From assembly GCF_001613105.1 (NCBI RefSeq), contig NZ_BDBS01000010.1:186001-250000 (forward strand): 64,000 nt of DNA, given 5' to 3'. Below, in pieces: positions 1 to 8,641 of this stretch (its first letter is position 1; every line of letters starts with the position of its first letter). The notes below the pieces were generated by a model that saw nothing but the letters and a program-made list of their open reading frames with translations, did not search any database and had not been told where the DNA came from. The position numbers and the translations under genes are program-made. The DNA is from Nocardia pseudobrasiliensis NBRC 108224 (GTDB lineage: Bacteria > Actinomycetota > Actinomycetes > Mycobacteriales > Mycobacteriaceae).

Positions 1-1
1 T

Positions 2-1009
2 TTCCCGGCTACCGATACCGAGGACGCCATGCGCGCCATGCTGTCCGGTGCGGGCGCTCGGTTGTGCACCCTGGCGACCGGCGAGGTGCGGCGGTACGAG
101 ACCTATCTTCAGGTCATCATCGCCGATCTGGTGGCGCAGGGCATCCTCGAGGTCCGTTCGCAGGGCAGCTGGGAAACCAGTAGCGAACGCACCCTGTACC
201 GGGTCGCCCCCGGCGCCGAATTGACCGGCGATGCAATGAATCTCGGATATCTCGACGAGGCGCGCGAGGCGCTGCCGATCTATCGACGGCTGCGCGCGGA
301 GCAGGATCGGCCGGATCTGTTGCTGCAGATCGGCATGCCGACGGATTTCACGCTGGCGTTCATCGCCCTCGGCGCGCGCGGTGTGCGCAGGTATCGGCGA
401 GCGTTCGCCGATGCGATGACACGCGATATCGCCGCCATCCGGGAGTTGGCGGGCGACGATGTCGTCTTTCAATTGGAGGCCACCGCCGAAATGGTGGCGC
501 TGTCGAAGGTTCCATCGCTGCAGCGGGCGGTCGAGTTCGCATTCGGGCTGGGAAGGGGAATGGCCGCGGTGGCCGCCGCGTCACCGCTGGGCACGCGTTT
601 CGGCGTGCATCTGTGTGTGGGCAGTATGAACAACAAGGCGCGCGCGATTCTCCCGAATGCCAAGCCGCTGGTCACGCTGGCGAATTCTGTTGTGCGGCAC
701 TGGCCCGCGGATCGGCCGCTGGAATTCGTACACGGACCGCTGGCCGCAGGGGATATTCCGCCGTCGCCGGATCCGCATTTCTATACTCCGCTACGCGATT
801 TGGCGCTCGGTCCGGACACCGCGTTCTACGCGGGCATCGTCCACGAGGATCCGACCGAGGAGGAGCAGATTCATCTGCTACATCTGGCCGAGCAGGGGCT
901 CGGGCGGCGTGCCGACGGAGTGGCCAGTGCGTGCGGACTGGGCCGCAGACCGCGTCCGATCGCCGATGAGCTGGTGGCACGGGCCGCGCGACTGGCCGAC
1001 GCGCCGTAG
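2..1009 (+). CDS. MetE/UROD-like TIM-barrel protein, 5' end outside window
   Basis: The reading frame is open to the left edge, so the N-terminus is missing; 335 codons are visible. The first ATG is at 29, but in-frame residues before it (FPATDTEDA) read as a natural continuation, so the real start probably lies outside the window. The protein resembles the methionine synthase II (cobalamin-independent, MetE C-terminal) superfamily. A His-x-Cys pair occurs in HLCVGSMNNKA and a late Cys in ASACGLGRR, at positions comparable to the zinc ligands of MetE. It is much shorter than full MetE and lacks the N-terminal duplicated barrel, so it is more likely a MetE-like methyltransferase of unknown substrate than the housekeeping enzyme. 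The family is inferred from motif pattern only. Confidence 0.6.
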   Translation, partial: FPATDTEDAMRAMLSGAGARLCTLATGEVRRYETYLQVIIADLVAQGILEVRSQGSWETSSERTLYRVAPGAELTGDAMNLGYLDEAREALPIYRRLRAEQDRPDLLLQIGMPTDFTLAFIALGARGVRRYRRAFADAMTRDIAAIRELAGDDVVFQLEATAEMVALSKVPSLQRAVEFAFGLGRGMAAVAAASPLGTRFGVHLCVGSMNNKARAILPNAKPLVTLANSVVRHWPADRPLEFVHGPLAAGDIPPSPDPHFYTPLRDLALGPDTAFYAGIVHEDPTEEEQIHLLHLAEQGLGRRADGVASACGLGRRPRPIADELVARAARLADAP

Positions 1010-1045
1010 GACCGCCCAAATCGCCTGATACGGACAGCGGTTCGG

Positions 1046-1834
1046 CTACGGCTTACGGACCACGCCGGACAGGATTCGCAGCAGCGTCGGCGGCAGATCC
1101 CCGCCGAGCCATTCCTGAATGGTCACCACGCCCGGCGGCAGAATGTCGAATCCGTCCAGGAGCGTGACCATCTCGGCCGCGGAGCGGAAATAGAACTGGG
1201 CCGTGGTGCCGACGGTATCGCGGCGCGCCTGGTCCATGAAGCCGGCATCGCTGTCGGCGGAGCCCTGGGTGAAGGCCAGAAAGCTGCCCGGCGCCATGGC
1301 TTCCCGGAATCGGGTGAGTATCTCGTCCGGACCCTCGTCGTCCATGATGAAATGCAATACGCCGACGAGCAGAATCGCGACCGGTTGGTCGAAGTCGACG
1401 ACCTTCTCGGCGCGCAACCGCTCGACGAGATCAGGCTGACGCACGTCGGCCAGCACCGGGCGCACACCCGGTATTCCCGACAGCATGGCATTGGCGTGCG
1501 CGTAGACCACCGGGTCGTAATCGACCGAGAGCACCCGGGCGCTCGAATCGACCTTCTGCGCCACCTCGTGCACGGCCGGGGAGGTCGGAATGCCCGCGCC
1601 CAGATCGATGAATTGCCGTACGCCCGCGTCGAGAGCCATCTCGACGCCGCGAATCAGGAATTGGCGACTGAACCAGGCGAGGGTGCGATTGTCCGGCGCG
1701 GTGGCGAGCATTCGCTGCGCGACCATGCGGTCCGCCTCGTAGTTGTCCTTACCGCCCAGTAAATAGTCGTACACCCGAGCTGCGTTCGGTTTGGACGGAT
1801 CGACGCCCTCCGGCGCACGCCTGACCTCCGACAC
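1046..1834 (-). CDS. SAM-dependent methyltransferase, DUF574/Methyltransf_19 type
   Basis: A 262-aa protein beginning at a GTG preceded by GGGAGG. The N-terminus (PNAARVYDYLLGGKDNYEADR) is the hallmark of the actinobacterial DUF574 family (Pfam Methyltransf_19), followed by the SAM-binding segment FIDLGAGIPTSPAVHEVA around residues 95-115 and an acidic strand (VLSVDYDPVVYAHA). These proteins are expanded in Streptomyces, Nocardia and Mycobacteriales and their methyl acceptors are generally unknown. It stands alone, tail-to-tail with the upstream plus-strand gene and about 110 bp from the GGDEF gene transcribed in the same direction. Confidence 0.85.
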   Translation of the reverse strand: MSEVRRAPEGVDPSKPNAARVYDYLLGGKDNYEADRMVAQRMLATAPDNRTLAWFSRQFLIRGVEMALDAGVRQFIDLGAGIPTSPAVHEVAQKVDSSARVLSVDYDPVVYAHANAMLSGIPGVRPVLADVRQPDLVERLRAEKVVDFDQPVAILLVGVLHFIMDDEGPDEILTRFREAMAPGSFLAFTQGSADSDAGFMDQARRDTVGTTAQFYFRSAAEMVTLLDGFDILPPGVVTIQEWLGGDLPPTLLRILSGVVRKP

Positions 1835-1945
1835 CGCACCTCCCTCGCCATCATCGACAATCGTACAAGCCGCAGCGGTCCCGGAACGGAAAACTCGTGA
1901 TCGCGTTACCGCATTCGTAAACGATTGCGGGACTTGGTGTCACAG

Positions 1946-3247
1946 TCAAGTCGAACCGGGAAACGCGGCCGCCGTGACATCGATGCCGTGCAACACCCAG
2001 CGGTTCGGCCCGGCGGCCTTGGCGCGGTAGAGCCCGGCGTCGGCGGCATCGAGCAACCGCTCGGCATCGGCATTGGCAACGGGGGTGACCACCGCGCCGA
2101 TGCACGCGGTGACGCGCAGCAGATGATCGTCGACGGCAATGGGTTCCGACAGCGCGCCGAGCATCGTCTCGACGATTCCCGCCACCCGCACCGAATCGCA
2201 GGGCGGGGCGAACAGCACCACGAATTCGTCACCGCCGACCCGGGCCAGCATGGCGCCCAGGGAATGTGCGGCCAGGCGATTGGACACGGCGGTGAGCAGT
2301 CGATCCCCGACGCCGTGGCCATAGGTGTCGTTGATCGTCTTGAAACCGTCCAGATCCACGAAACCCAGACCGACCCGATCGCCCGGTTCGGCCTCGGCGA
2401 TGATGCGGGCCAGGGTGTCGACCAGATGGCGTCGATTGGGCAGGCCCGTCAGTGGATCGTGGCGGGCCTGGCGGTGCAATTCGGCCTGCAGGGCCCGGCG
2501 CTGGGTGGTGTCCTCGCCGACAACGAGCAGATAGGCGGCGCGCCCGCCCGTCTCGGGGACCAGGGTGATGGCCCACGCCGCCCAGCCGCCGCTGCCGTCG
2601 GGTCGTCGATAGCGCACCTCGAGTCGGACGGTGCCCGAACCCGCGGACAATAATTCGCCGAAGACCCGCGATTGCATCTGATGGCGGTCGTCGGGGTGAA
2701 CCAGTTCGGAGACCGGTCGTCCGCGCAGTCGTTGAACGGGCACCCCGAGCATCGCGGCCAGGGTGGGGTTGACATCGACCACCCGGCCCCGGGTGTCACC
2801 GATACCGATGGCGACGGCGGCATTGTCGAACATCACCCGGAACCGGATCTCCGCCGCGTGCCGGGCGTCGGCCATCGCGGTGTGCAGCATCTCCTGATCG
2901 CGGGCGCGGGCGGTCAGCAGCGTCTCGGTGTATCCGCGCGCCAGTTCGCCGAAGACCGCGACCATGCGATCGCCGTGCGGCGCAACGAGTTCGGTGAGTG
3001 GAGTGAGCGCGTGTGCGGAGCGGGTGAGGACCTGCGGATCGGTCAGATTCGCCTTGACCAGCTCGGCGCCCACATCGGCGGCATCGGCCGGATCGAACGG
3101 TTCGGTCGTCGCCGCGGCGACCAATCGCTCGACCAACTGATTGAGCAACCGGTCGAGCTCGCGCAGCGACATCGGAACGAAGCCGGTCTCGGCGACCGAG
3201 ATTCGCCATTGTCGAGCCAGTGCCGCGATATCGCTCTTGCGTGTCAT
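1946..3247 (-). CDS. PAS-GGDEF diguanylate cyclase
   Basis: A 433-aa protein. The ATG at 3247 is preferred over one 11 codons upstream because the family-like sequence starts at MTRKSDIAALARQWR. Residues 1-120 are a helical sensor-like region, a PAS domain follows (FRVMFDNAAVAIGIGDTRGRVV to about residue 250), and the C-terminal 170 residues are a GGDEF domain with HDPLTGLPNRR and an intact RVGGDEF signature. The active site is consistent with c-di-GMP synthesis. I see no RxxD inhibitory site in the expected place before GGDEF, so product inhibition may be absent. There is no EAL domain and no clear membrane segment, so it is probably cytosolic. Confidence 0.9.
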   Translation of the reverse strand: MTRKSDIAALARQWRISVAETGFVPMSLRELDRLLNQLVERLVAAATTEPFDPADAADVGAELVKANLTDPQVLTRSAHALTPLTELVAPHGDRMVAVFGELARGYTETLLTARARDQEMLHTAMADARHAAEIRFRVMFDNAAVAIGIGDTRGRVVDVNPTLAAMLGVPVQRLRGRPVSELVHPDDRHQMQSRVFGELLSAGSGTVRLEVRYRRPDGSGGWAAWAITLVPETGGRAAYLLVVGEDTTQRRALQAELHRQARHDPLTGLPNRRHLVDTLARIIAEAEPGDRVGLGFVDLDGFKTINDTYGHGVGDRLLTAVSNRLAAHSLGAMLARVGGDEFVVLFAPPCDSVRVAGIVETMLGALSEPIAVDDHLLRVTACIGAVVTPVANADAERLLDAADAGLYRAKAAGPNRWVLHGIDVTAAAFPGST

Positions 3248-3379
3248 GCAATCCCACCCCCGCCCAGATTCGACCACCATTGCGCGAATTGCGGGATCGG
3301 CGTTCCGCCGAACCAGAGCACCAGGCTACCGCGCCGGGCGATTTGTTTCGCGGCGGCATGCTTCCGGATGGTGCGATCG

Positions 3380-3970
3380 TCACCGATTCGAGGCCTGCAG
3401 CAAGACGTTCACCGCCCGGGTCACCGCGGCCGAGGCGGCGGGGGCCGACAGTCCGCGCCGCTCGATCAGATGATGGCGATACGGCCAGCTCAGCGTGGTG
3501 TCGAGGAGGTCGAGCAACTGTTCGTCGCGGCCGTCGGGGCCCGTCAGCTCCGGGGCGAACAGCCGCCCGATCCGGTCGCGGACGCGAGCGTCGGTCAGCC
3601 GCATCCGTTCGTCGACGGCCGAATTCGACTGTGATTCCAGCAGTCCCAGCAGACGCGGGCGGCACTGCAGGGCGTAGACGGCCTCGCTCTGGCCGACCGC
3701 GGCCGCGACGCGCTCGGCGAGCGACCGCCGCGGGTTCGCCTGGGCAAGTACCGATTCCACGTGATCGGACTGCTGTTCGGTGGCCGCGCGCAGCAGCTCC
3801 TCACGGGTGGGGAAGTGGACGAAGACGCTGCGCTCGGAGACCCCGGCCGCGGCGGCCAGGGATTTGGTGGTGGGCGCGAAGTCGCCGTCGTGTAGCGCCG
3901 CCAGCAGGGCCGCCACGATCGCGCGCCGGGTCTGCTCCGGATTGCGCCGGCGGCGCGGAGTCTCGGTCAC
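3380..3970 (-). CDS. TetR-family transcriptional regulator
   Basis: A 196-aa protein with a GTG start. The N-terminal helix-turn-helix reads GDFAPTTKSLAAAAGVSERSVFVHFPTREELL (about residues 29-60), typical of TetR regulators, followed by an all-helical ligand-binding domain. It is divergent from the degraded alkylsulfatase starting about 45 bp away; TetR regulators divergent from such hydrolases usually control them. Here the presumed target is broken, so the regulator may be orphaned. The ligand cannot be predicted. Confidence 0.88.
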   Translation of the reverse strand: MTETPRRRRNPEQTRRAIVAALLAALHDGDFAPTTKSLAAAAGVSERSVFVHFPTREELLRAATEQQSDHVESVLAQANPRRSLAERVAAAVGQSEAVYALQCRPRLLGLLESQSNSAVDERMRLTDARVRDRIGRLFAPELTGPDGRDEQLLDLLDTTLSWPYRHHLIERRGLSAPAASAAVTRAVNVLLQASNR

Positions 3971-4014
3971 GGTGTCGGCATGAGCGACACGCAGGACGAT
4001 GCGGCCGCGCCGCG

Positions 4015-5105
4015 GCGCGTGACCTGTGTATGGCCGAGAACGCCACCCACACCATGCACAATCCGCTCACCCGCGCGGCGCGCTGGTCCGCGATCCGCAT
4101 GTGTGGGCGACCTATCTCACCGATGCCGTCAATCGCTATGCGCGCCGGGCGGATCTGGTGTTCTCCTCGCATCACTGGCCGGTGTGGGGGACCGACCGAA
4201 TCGTGGAATACCTGCCCCTGCAACGGGATCTGTACGCGTATCTGCACGATCAGACACTGCGCCTGCTGAATCGGGGATATGTCGGCGCCGAGATCGCCGA
4301 GGAGTTGAGGCTGCCGCCCGCGCTCACCGAAAAGTGGTTCACGCACGGCTATTACGGTTCGGTCAGCCATAACGTGAAAGCGATCTATCAACGCTACATG
4401 GGCTGGTTCGACGGGAATCCGGCACATCTGTGGGAGCATCCGCCGGTGGCGTCGGCGCAGCGGCACGCGACGGCGATGGGCGGCGTCGACGAGGTGGTGC
4501 GCAAGACGCAGACGGCCTATGACGCAGGTGATTTCCGCTGGGCGGCACGACTGCTGAACTACGCGATATTCGCCGAGCCCGGCCATACCGCGGCGAAGCG
4601 GTTGCAGGCGAGCGTATTCGAACAACTCGGCTACGGCAGCGAGAATGCCACCTGGCGCAACTTCTATCTGTCCAGCGCCCGCGAACTGCGCGACGGGCCG
4701 TTCGGCACGCCGACCGGATCGGAGTCGGGTTCGCTGCTGGGCGCGTTGACCGTGACACAGGCCTTCGACGCGATATCACTGCGCATCGACGGCCCCAAGG
4801 CATGGGACGTCCGCATGATCACCGATTGGCGATTCATCGATGAGGGTGATCGAGTGCATCGCGTGGAATTGCGCAACGGGGTTCTGATCCACTACGACCG
4901 CGCGGCCGATGACGGCCTGCCCGCCCCGGACGCCACGATCACCCTGACTTGCCCGGTCCTGCTCGGCACGGTGCTGGCCGGGCGCGATGTGCCCGGGGCC
5001 GTGGCCCGCGGTGAGTTGCGGGTCGTGGGCAATGCCGCGGTGCTGGCGGCATTGCCCTCACTGCTGGACAAACCCGATCCGAACTTCGCGATCGTCACGC
5101 CGTGA
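4015..5105 (+). pseudogene. alkylsulfatase remnant (SdsA1/BDS1 type), 5'-truncated and frameshifted
   Basis: From about 4021 one frame reads DLCMAENATHTMHNPLT, the conserved zinc-site motif of linear alkylsulfatases. At about 4070 similarity jumps to another frame with RGALVRDPHVWATYL and continues to the stop at 5105, through SSHHWPVWG, the alkylsulfatase dimerisation domain (WFDGNPAHLWEHPP) and the C-terminal SCP2-like domain. The expected text at the jump is CTC ACC CTG CGC GGC; one base is missing. The whole N-terminal metallo-beta-lactamase part, including HxHxDH, is absent, about half of the roughly 650-residue family length. A 359-aa open frame could start at GTG 4026 but would lack the active site, so this is called a pseudogene. 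Confidence 0.85.
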
Positions 5106-5126
5106 GGGCGGCGCCGCGAAATCGTA

Positions 5127-5462
5127 TTACTTGTTGGCTTTGTGATACGCCGAGACGACCTCGGAGGAAATTCGGCCGCGCGCCGACACGTTGAAGCCGT
5201 GTTTCTTGGCCCATTCTCGGATGGCTACGGTCTGCTCGCGGTCGGCCGCGGTCTTGGGCCGGGTGGTCGTGCCGGCCTTGAGCCGGCCCACCTTGCGGGC
5301 CTTATCCGTCCAGGGCTCGAGGGCGCCCCGGAGCTTACCGGCATTCAGCGTGGACAGATCGATTTCATAGGCAACGCCATCGATCGAGAACTGTACGGTC
5401 TCGTCCGCTTTGGACTTCCCGTCGTAATCGTCGACAAGCGTGACGGTGACCTTCTTGGCCAT
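5127..5462 (-). CDS. lsr2: Lsr2 nucleoid-associated protein
   Basis: A 111-aa protein almost canonical for Lsr2, the H-NS-like bridging protein of Actinobacteria that silences AT-rich, often horizontally acquired DNA. The N-terminal dimerisation domain starts MAKKVTVTLVDDYDGKSKADE and the C-terminal DNA-binding domain contains the AT-minor-groove hook R-G-R at residues 95-97 (NVSARGRISSEV). The start is the ATG at 5462 with GGGG a few bases upstream. It stands alone, with about 325 bp of non-coding sequence upstream. It lies just after a decayed gene, but nothing suggests the two are related. Confidence 0.97.
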   Translation of the reverse strand: MAKKVTVTLVDDYDGKSKADETVQFSIDGVAYEIDLSTLNAGKLRGALEPWTDKARKVGRLKAGTTTRPKTAADREQTVAIREWAKKHGFNVSARGRISSEVVSAYHKANK

Positions 5463-5788
5463 GAGCTAGCCCCTTCGCAAGGACATGGATCAACTGGGAT
5501 TCTCCATACCGTACCGCAACGTTCGCGCATACAGCGAATCCGACGCAATTTCGGCGTTTCCGGTGCGGAATGTCGAAAGGTGAAAACAATCGGCGTCCGC
5601 AACAATTCCGATATGTGATTGCTCGCCGTGCGCGGGGGCGGCCGTGGACGTCCTCGGGTGGAATCGGACCGATCGGACGCCAGACCTGTGTTTGCCGTCA
5701 CAAACCCTTCCGATCCGACCGGTAAGTCGCGACCATCGAACCAATGGTTTGCTGATTATTCGCTGGTCGGGGGATCGGAGAATTGATC
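5463..5788. other. intergenic region upstream of lsr2 and the small membrane protein gene
   Basis: About 325 bp without a convincing gene. It must hold the lsr2 promoter on the minus strand and the promoter of the 98-aa membrane protein on the plus strand. It has locally AT-richer patches (around 5540-5620 and 5740-5765) compared with its neighbours, which would suit Lsr2 autoregulation, but I see no strong inverted repeat or sigma-factor hexamer pair that I can defend. Confidence 0.4.
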
Positions 5789-6085
5789 ATGACAATCGAG
5801 CGACCCCCGCTACGCGTCGCCCCGCCGCCGGAATTGGGGGCGGCGGCCGGTCCACTGGGCACTCCGGCCGCCGCGTTGGGTCTACTGCTGTTGGTCGCGG
5901 CGATGATCGCGCTGCCGCAGCTTCCGGTATGGGCCCGTGAATACGACGGCGTGCTGGTCTATCTGGCTTTCGTATTGCATACCGTCCTCGCGGGTGCGCT
6001 GTTCTGGTGGGGAATAGACACCGCCGCCGCGCATCGCGCTCGGCTCAGTCGCGCGCGGCGAGCAGCGCCAGAATCTCCTCGGTAG
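5789..6085 (+). CDS. small two-helix membrane protein, function unknown
   Basis: A 98-aa protein from the ATG at 5789, which has GGAG eight bases upstream; a TTG two codons earlier is less likely. Two hydrophobic segments are visible: AALGLLLLVAAMIALPQL and VYLAFVLHTVLAGALFWW. They are flanked by a proline-rich N-terminus and a basic Arg/Ala tail, so the protein is probably in the cytoplasmic membrane. The 3' end overlaps the convergent isochorismatase remnant by about 40 bp. No family recognised. Confidence 0.6.
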   Translation: MTIERPPLRVAPPPELGAAAGPLGTPAAALGLLLLVAAMIALPQLPVWAREYDGVLVYLAFVLHTVLAGALFWWGIDTAAAHRARLSRARRAAPESPR

Positions 6086-6625
6086 TGGCGGTTTCGCCGA
6101 GTAGCGGAAAGATCTTGGTAATGCTGTGCCGATGGGAATCGGCGTCGCGGTCGGCCATCGCGTCGGTCGCCAACGTCACGTGATAGCCGTGTTCGTGCGC
6201 GGCGCGGGCGGTGGATTCGACGCCGATGCTGGTCGCGATGCCGCCGAGCACGATGGCGGTCACGCCGCGCCGGCGCAATCGCACATCCAGGTCGGTGCCG
6301 TGGAACGCACCCCACTGGCGTTTGGTCACCACGATGTCGGTGGGCGCGATCTCGAGTTCGGCGACCAATTCGTCCCAGCCCTGTGGCCGAGTCGCCGTCC
6401 CGGTCCCGACCTCGGTGCGGCCGGGCGGCGCGTCCGTGCCGTCTGCGGCGAACGACACCCGCACCGGTGCCACCGGCAGTCCGCCGCGCGGAAGGCGCGG
6501 GCCAGTTCGGCACCGCGCGACACCACCTCGGCGGCGGTATGCGGCACGGTCCGCATGGCGGTGACGCCGCGCTGTAGATCGATCAGGACCAGGGCGGTAC
6601 GGGGGTCGAGGGTGGTGGCGGGCAT
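6045..6625 (-). pseudogene. isochorismatase-family hydrolase with an apparent frameshift
   Basis: The N-terminal third is in one frame from the ATG at 6625 (DPRTALVLIDLQRGVTAM ... GAELARAFRAAD). At about 6478 the similarity moves to another frame (PVAPVRVSFAADGTDAPPGR ... EEILALLAARD) and runs to 6045. Inserting one G in the GC-rich run GCGGCGGAC restores AAGLPVAPVRV and a normal single domain of about 190 residues. The catalytic Asp (LIDLQ) and Lys (TKRQWG) are present; the usual nucleophilic Cys position reads Gly (ATSIGVEST), as in some isochorismatases. Eleven bases upstream is the stop of a MarR remnant, giving a marR-hydrolase operon. A sequencing error is a real alternative to true inactivation. 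Confidence 0.8.
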
Positions 6626-6635
6626 GACTACCTCT

Positions 6636-6769
6636 CTACGGTTCGAGCAGCCGGTGCAGCAGCGGAATCGCCGCGATCAGCGAATCCTGCTCGGCCGGGG
6701 TCAATTTCGTGACCATCGCGCGGGTCAGCCAATCCTCCTTGGCCGTGCGCGCGGCGTGCAGCAGCCGTC
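6636..6769 (-). pseudogene. C-terminal remnant of a MarR-family regulator
   Basis: About 44 residues ending at the stop at 6636 read RRLLHAARTAKEDWLTRAMV then LTPAEQDSLIAAIPLLHRLLEP, the last two helices of a MarR-type dimerisation domain. The DNA-binding domain (about 100 residues) is absent. Immediately upstream is a perfect 20-bp palindrome, and beyond it the stop of the Nramp gene. This is best read as a deletion that joined the promoter/operator of the original marR gene to its 3' end, leaving marR-isochorismatase as a damaged operon. No convincing start codon remains. Confidence 0.6.
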
Positions 6770-6789
6770 GGCAAACTTGCAAGTTTGCC
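6770..6789. promoter_or_regulatory. perfect 20-bp palindrome, candidate MarR operator
   Basis: GGCAAACTTGCAAGTTTGCC is identical to its own reverse complement. MarR proteins typically bind palindromes of this size, and this one adjoins the MarR remnant. It also sits just 26 bp after the Nramp stop codon, so a role in transcript 3' ends is possible, but it lacks a T-tract and its even symmetry leaves no loop. Confidence 0.6.
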
Positions 6790-6814
6790 TGTCTTGTTTG
6801 CGTGGAGCAGCAGG

Positions 6815-8560
6815 TCAACCCGTGATCGACTGGAAGATCTTCACCCCGACCAGAATTACCGCGATGGCCAGATAACCCCGCAGCGCGATCATTCCGGCCA
6901 TCCGCAGCGGCGAGAAGGCCGGACGGGCCAGCGTGTCCAGCGCGGGAGTGCGCCAGCAGTCGCGGTCCTGCTCGCGGATCGTGCGCCGTTCGGCCCGCGA
7001 CAGCGGCGTCGATTCCAGCTCCTCGACCTGATCGGGATCCAGGCCGCCCAACTCGGCCGCGGTGCGCTCGGTCGCGCGACGTTCGGCCCGGTTCCTGGTC
7101 AGCGTGAGCGCCACGCCGCCGAGCAGCCCGACCAGCGCGCCGACGAGGAAGAACAGTCGCAAACTGGCCGTGGACAATTCGGGGAAGAACGTCGCCGCGG
7201 TGAGTGCCAGCGACAGCAGCACCAGTGACCACACGATCACGCCCGCCACGATGTTCTGCCGCGTCGTATTCACCCACGGCCCGAGCACTGCCCTGTCGTT
7301 GCACAGCAGCACCAGGAATACCGTCGCCGACGGCAGCAGCACTCCGGCCAGCGCCTGTACGCCCTGGGTGAGCAGACCCAGCACATGATCGGGGCTGAAC
7401 GACACCGCGGCCGCGGCGGCCAGCAACAGCGCGTAACCGATATAGAACACCGGCGCCTCGCCGATCTTCCAGTGCAGCGAGTGCCGCTTGCCCAGGGTGT
7501 CGCCGAGGGCATAGGTGGTGGCCAGGCCCACCGCGTTCGCGCCGATCAGCGACGCGTCCAGCAGCAGGATCGCGAACAGCGCGCCGACGGTCGGGCCGAG
7601 GTGCTCGTGCAGGGCATGGGCTACCGCGCCCGCATCGGTGAAATTCCCCGCCGCGGCGGTACCCGCCAGTCCGAACGCCGCGGCTGCCATGATCGCCACC
7701 GCGCCGAGCATCACCACGACGATGCCCAGCCACAGATCGATGCGCTCGTAGCGGATCCAGCGCGGGGTGATCCGCTTGTCGACGATATTGGACTGCTGGA
7801 AGAACAGCTGCCAGGGCGCGACGGTGGTGCCGACGACCGCGACGATCAGGAGCAGCAGGGTGGAATTCAGCCCGCCCGGGAACGACGGAATCAGACCCCG
7901 CGCCGACTCGGAGACGCTGGGATGTACCAGATAGGCCAGCGGGAACATCACGATATTGATGGCGATGAGCGCGAACAGGAATCGTTCCCAGCGGCGGAAC
8001 GATCCACCCGCGACGACCGCGAACAGCAGTACCGCCGCCAGCGGCACCGAAATCGACTTGGGCAGTCCGAAATAGCCGAGCGCCATGGCCACGCCGATGA
8101 ATTCGGTGACGATGGTCAACGCGTTGACCAGGAACAAATCCCCGACGCTGAACGCGCCCCAGAATTTGCCGAACCGGGCGAAGATCAGCCGCGCGTGACC
8201 GACGCCCGCGACGGCTCCCAGCCGCACGACCATTTCCTGATTGACGTAGAGCACCGGAATCAGCAGTAGCAACGTCCAGAGCAGGGCCATGCCGTAGTTC
8301 TGACCGGCCTGCGCGTAGGTGGCGACGCCGCCCGCGTCATTGTCGCCGACCATGACGATCAGGCCGGGCCCGATCACGGCCAGCAGCATTCGGAATCGCT
8401 GCCAACGGCTGCGGCCGGTCAGGGTGTCGTCGCGGCCGATCGTGCCCAGCGCGCCGACGATATCGCCGATATGGGCGCTGTCCATGACCGCGCCGGTCGG
8501 CGCCTCGGTGGTGACGGTGGAGGTGTTGCGGCGCGCGGCGCCGCCGGAGAAGAAGGCCAT
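6815..8560 (-). CDS. Nramp-related divalent metal (probably Mg2+) transporter
   Basis: A 581-aa membrane protein. The ATG at 8560 has GGGAG seven bases upstream and is preferred to one eight codons earlier. Eleven or so hydrophobic segments with the LeuT-fold order of Nramp are visible. The helix-1 signature is GDNDAGG (residues 72-78) in place of DPGN, and the helix-6 segment reads APWQLFFQQS (248-257) where Mn/Fe Nramps have MPH; the metal-selecting Met is missing. Loss of that Met is a known feature of Nramp-related magnesium transporters (NRMT). The C-terminus has a hydrophilic segment (ERRATERTAAELGGLDPDQVEE) before the last helix. The M-box leader upstream supports Mg2+ as substrate. 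Confidence 0.85.
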   Translation of the reverse strand: MAFFSGGAARRNTSTVTTEAPTGAVMDSAHIGDIVGALGTIGRDDTLTGRSRWQRFRMLLAVIGPGLIVMVGDNDAGGVATYAQAGQNYGMALLWTLLLLIPVLYVNQEMVVRLGAVAGVGHARLIFARFGKFWGAFSVGDLFLVNALTIVTEFIGVAMALGYFGLPKSISVPLAAVLLFAVVAGGSFRRWERFLFALIAINIVMFPLAYLVHPSVSESARGLIPSFPGGLNSTLLLLIVAVVGTTVAPWQLFFQQSNIVDKRITPRWIRYERIDLWLGIVVVMLGAVAIMAAAAFGLAGTAAAGNFTDAGAVAHALHEHLGPTVGALFAILLLDASLIGANAVGLATTYALGDTLGKRHSLHWKIGEAPVFYIGYALLLAAAAAVSFSPDHVLGLLTQGVQALAGVLLPSATVFLVLLCNDRAVLGPWVNTTRQNIVAGVIVWSLVLLSLALTAATFFPELSTASLRLFFLVGALVGLLGGVALTLTRNRAERRATERTAAELGGLDPDQVEELESTPLSRAERRTIREQDRDCWRTPALDTLARPAFSPLRMAGMIALRGYLAIAVILVGVKIFQSITG

Positions 8561-8641
8561 GGCCGTTCTCCCTTTCGACTTCATCAGGTTGGTGCGTGAA
8601 AAAGGGTTGCGGCACAGGCGAATATGCGCCGCTTCGAAGAC

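Noticed and set aside
4026..5105. Intact 359-aa alkylsulfatase gene
   Set aside because: It lacks the metallo-beta-lactamase active site, and the conserved motif before it is out of frame.
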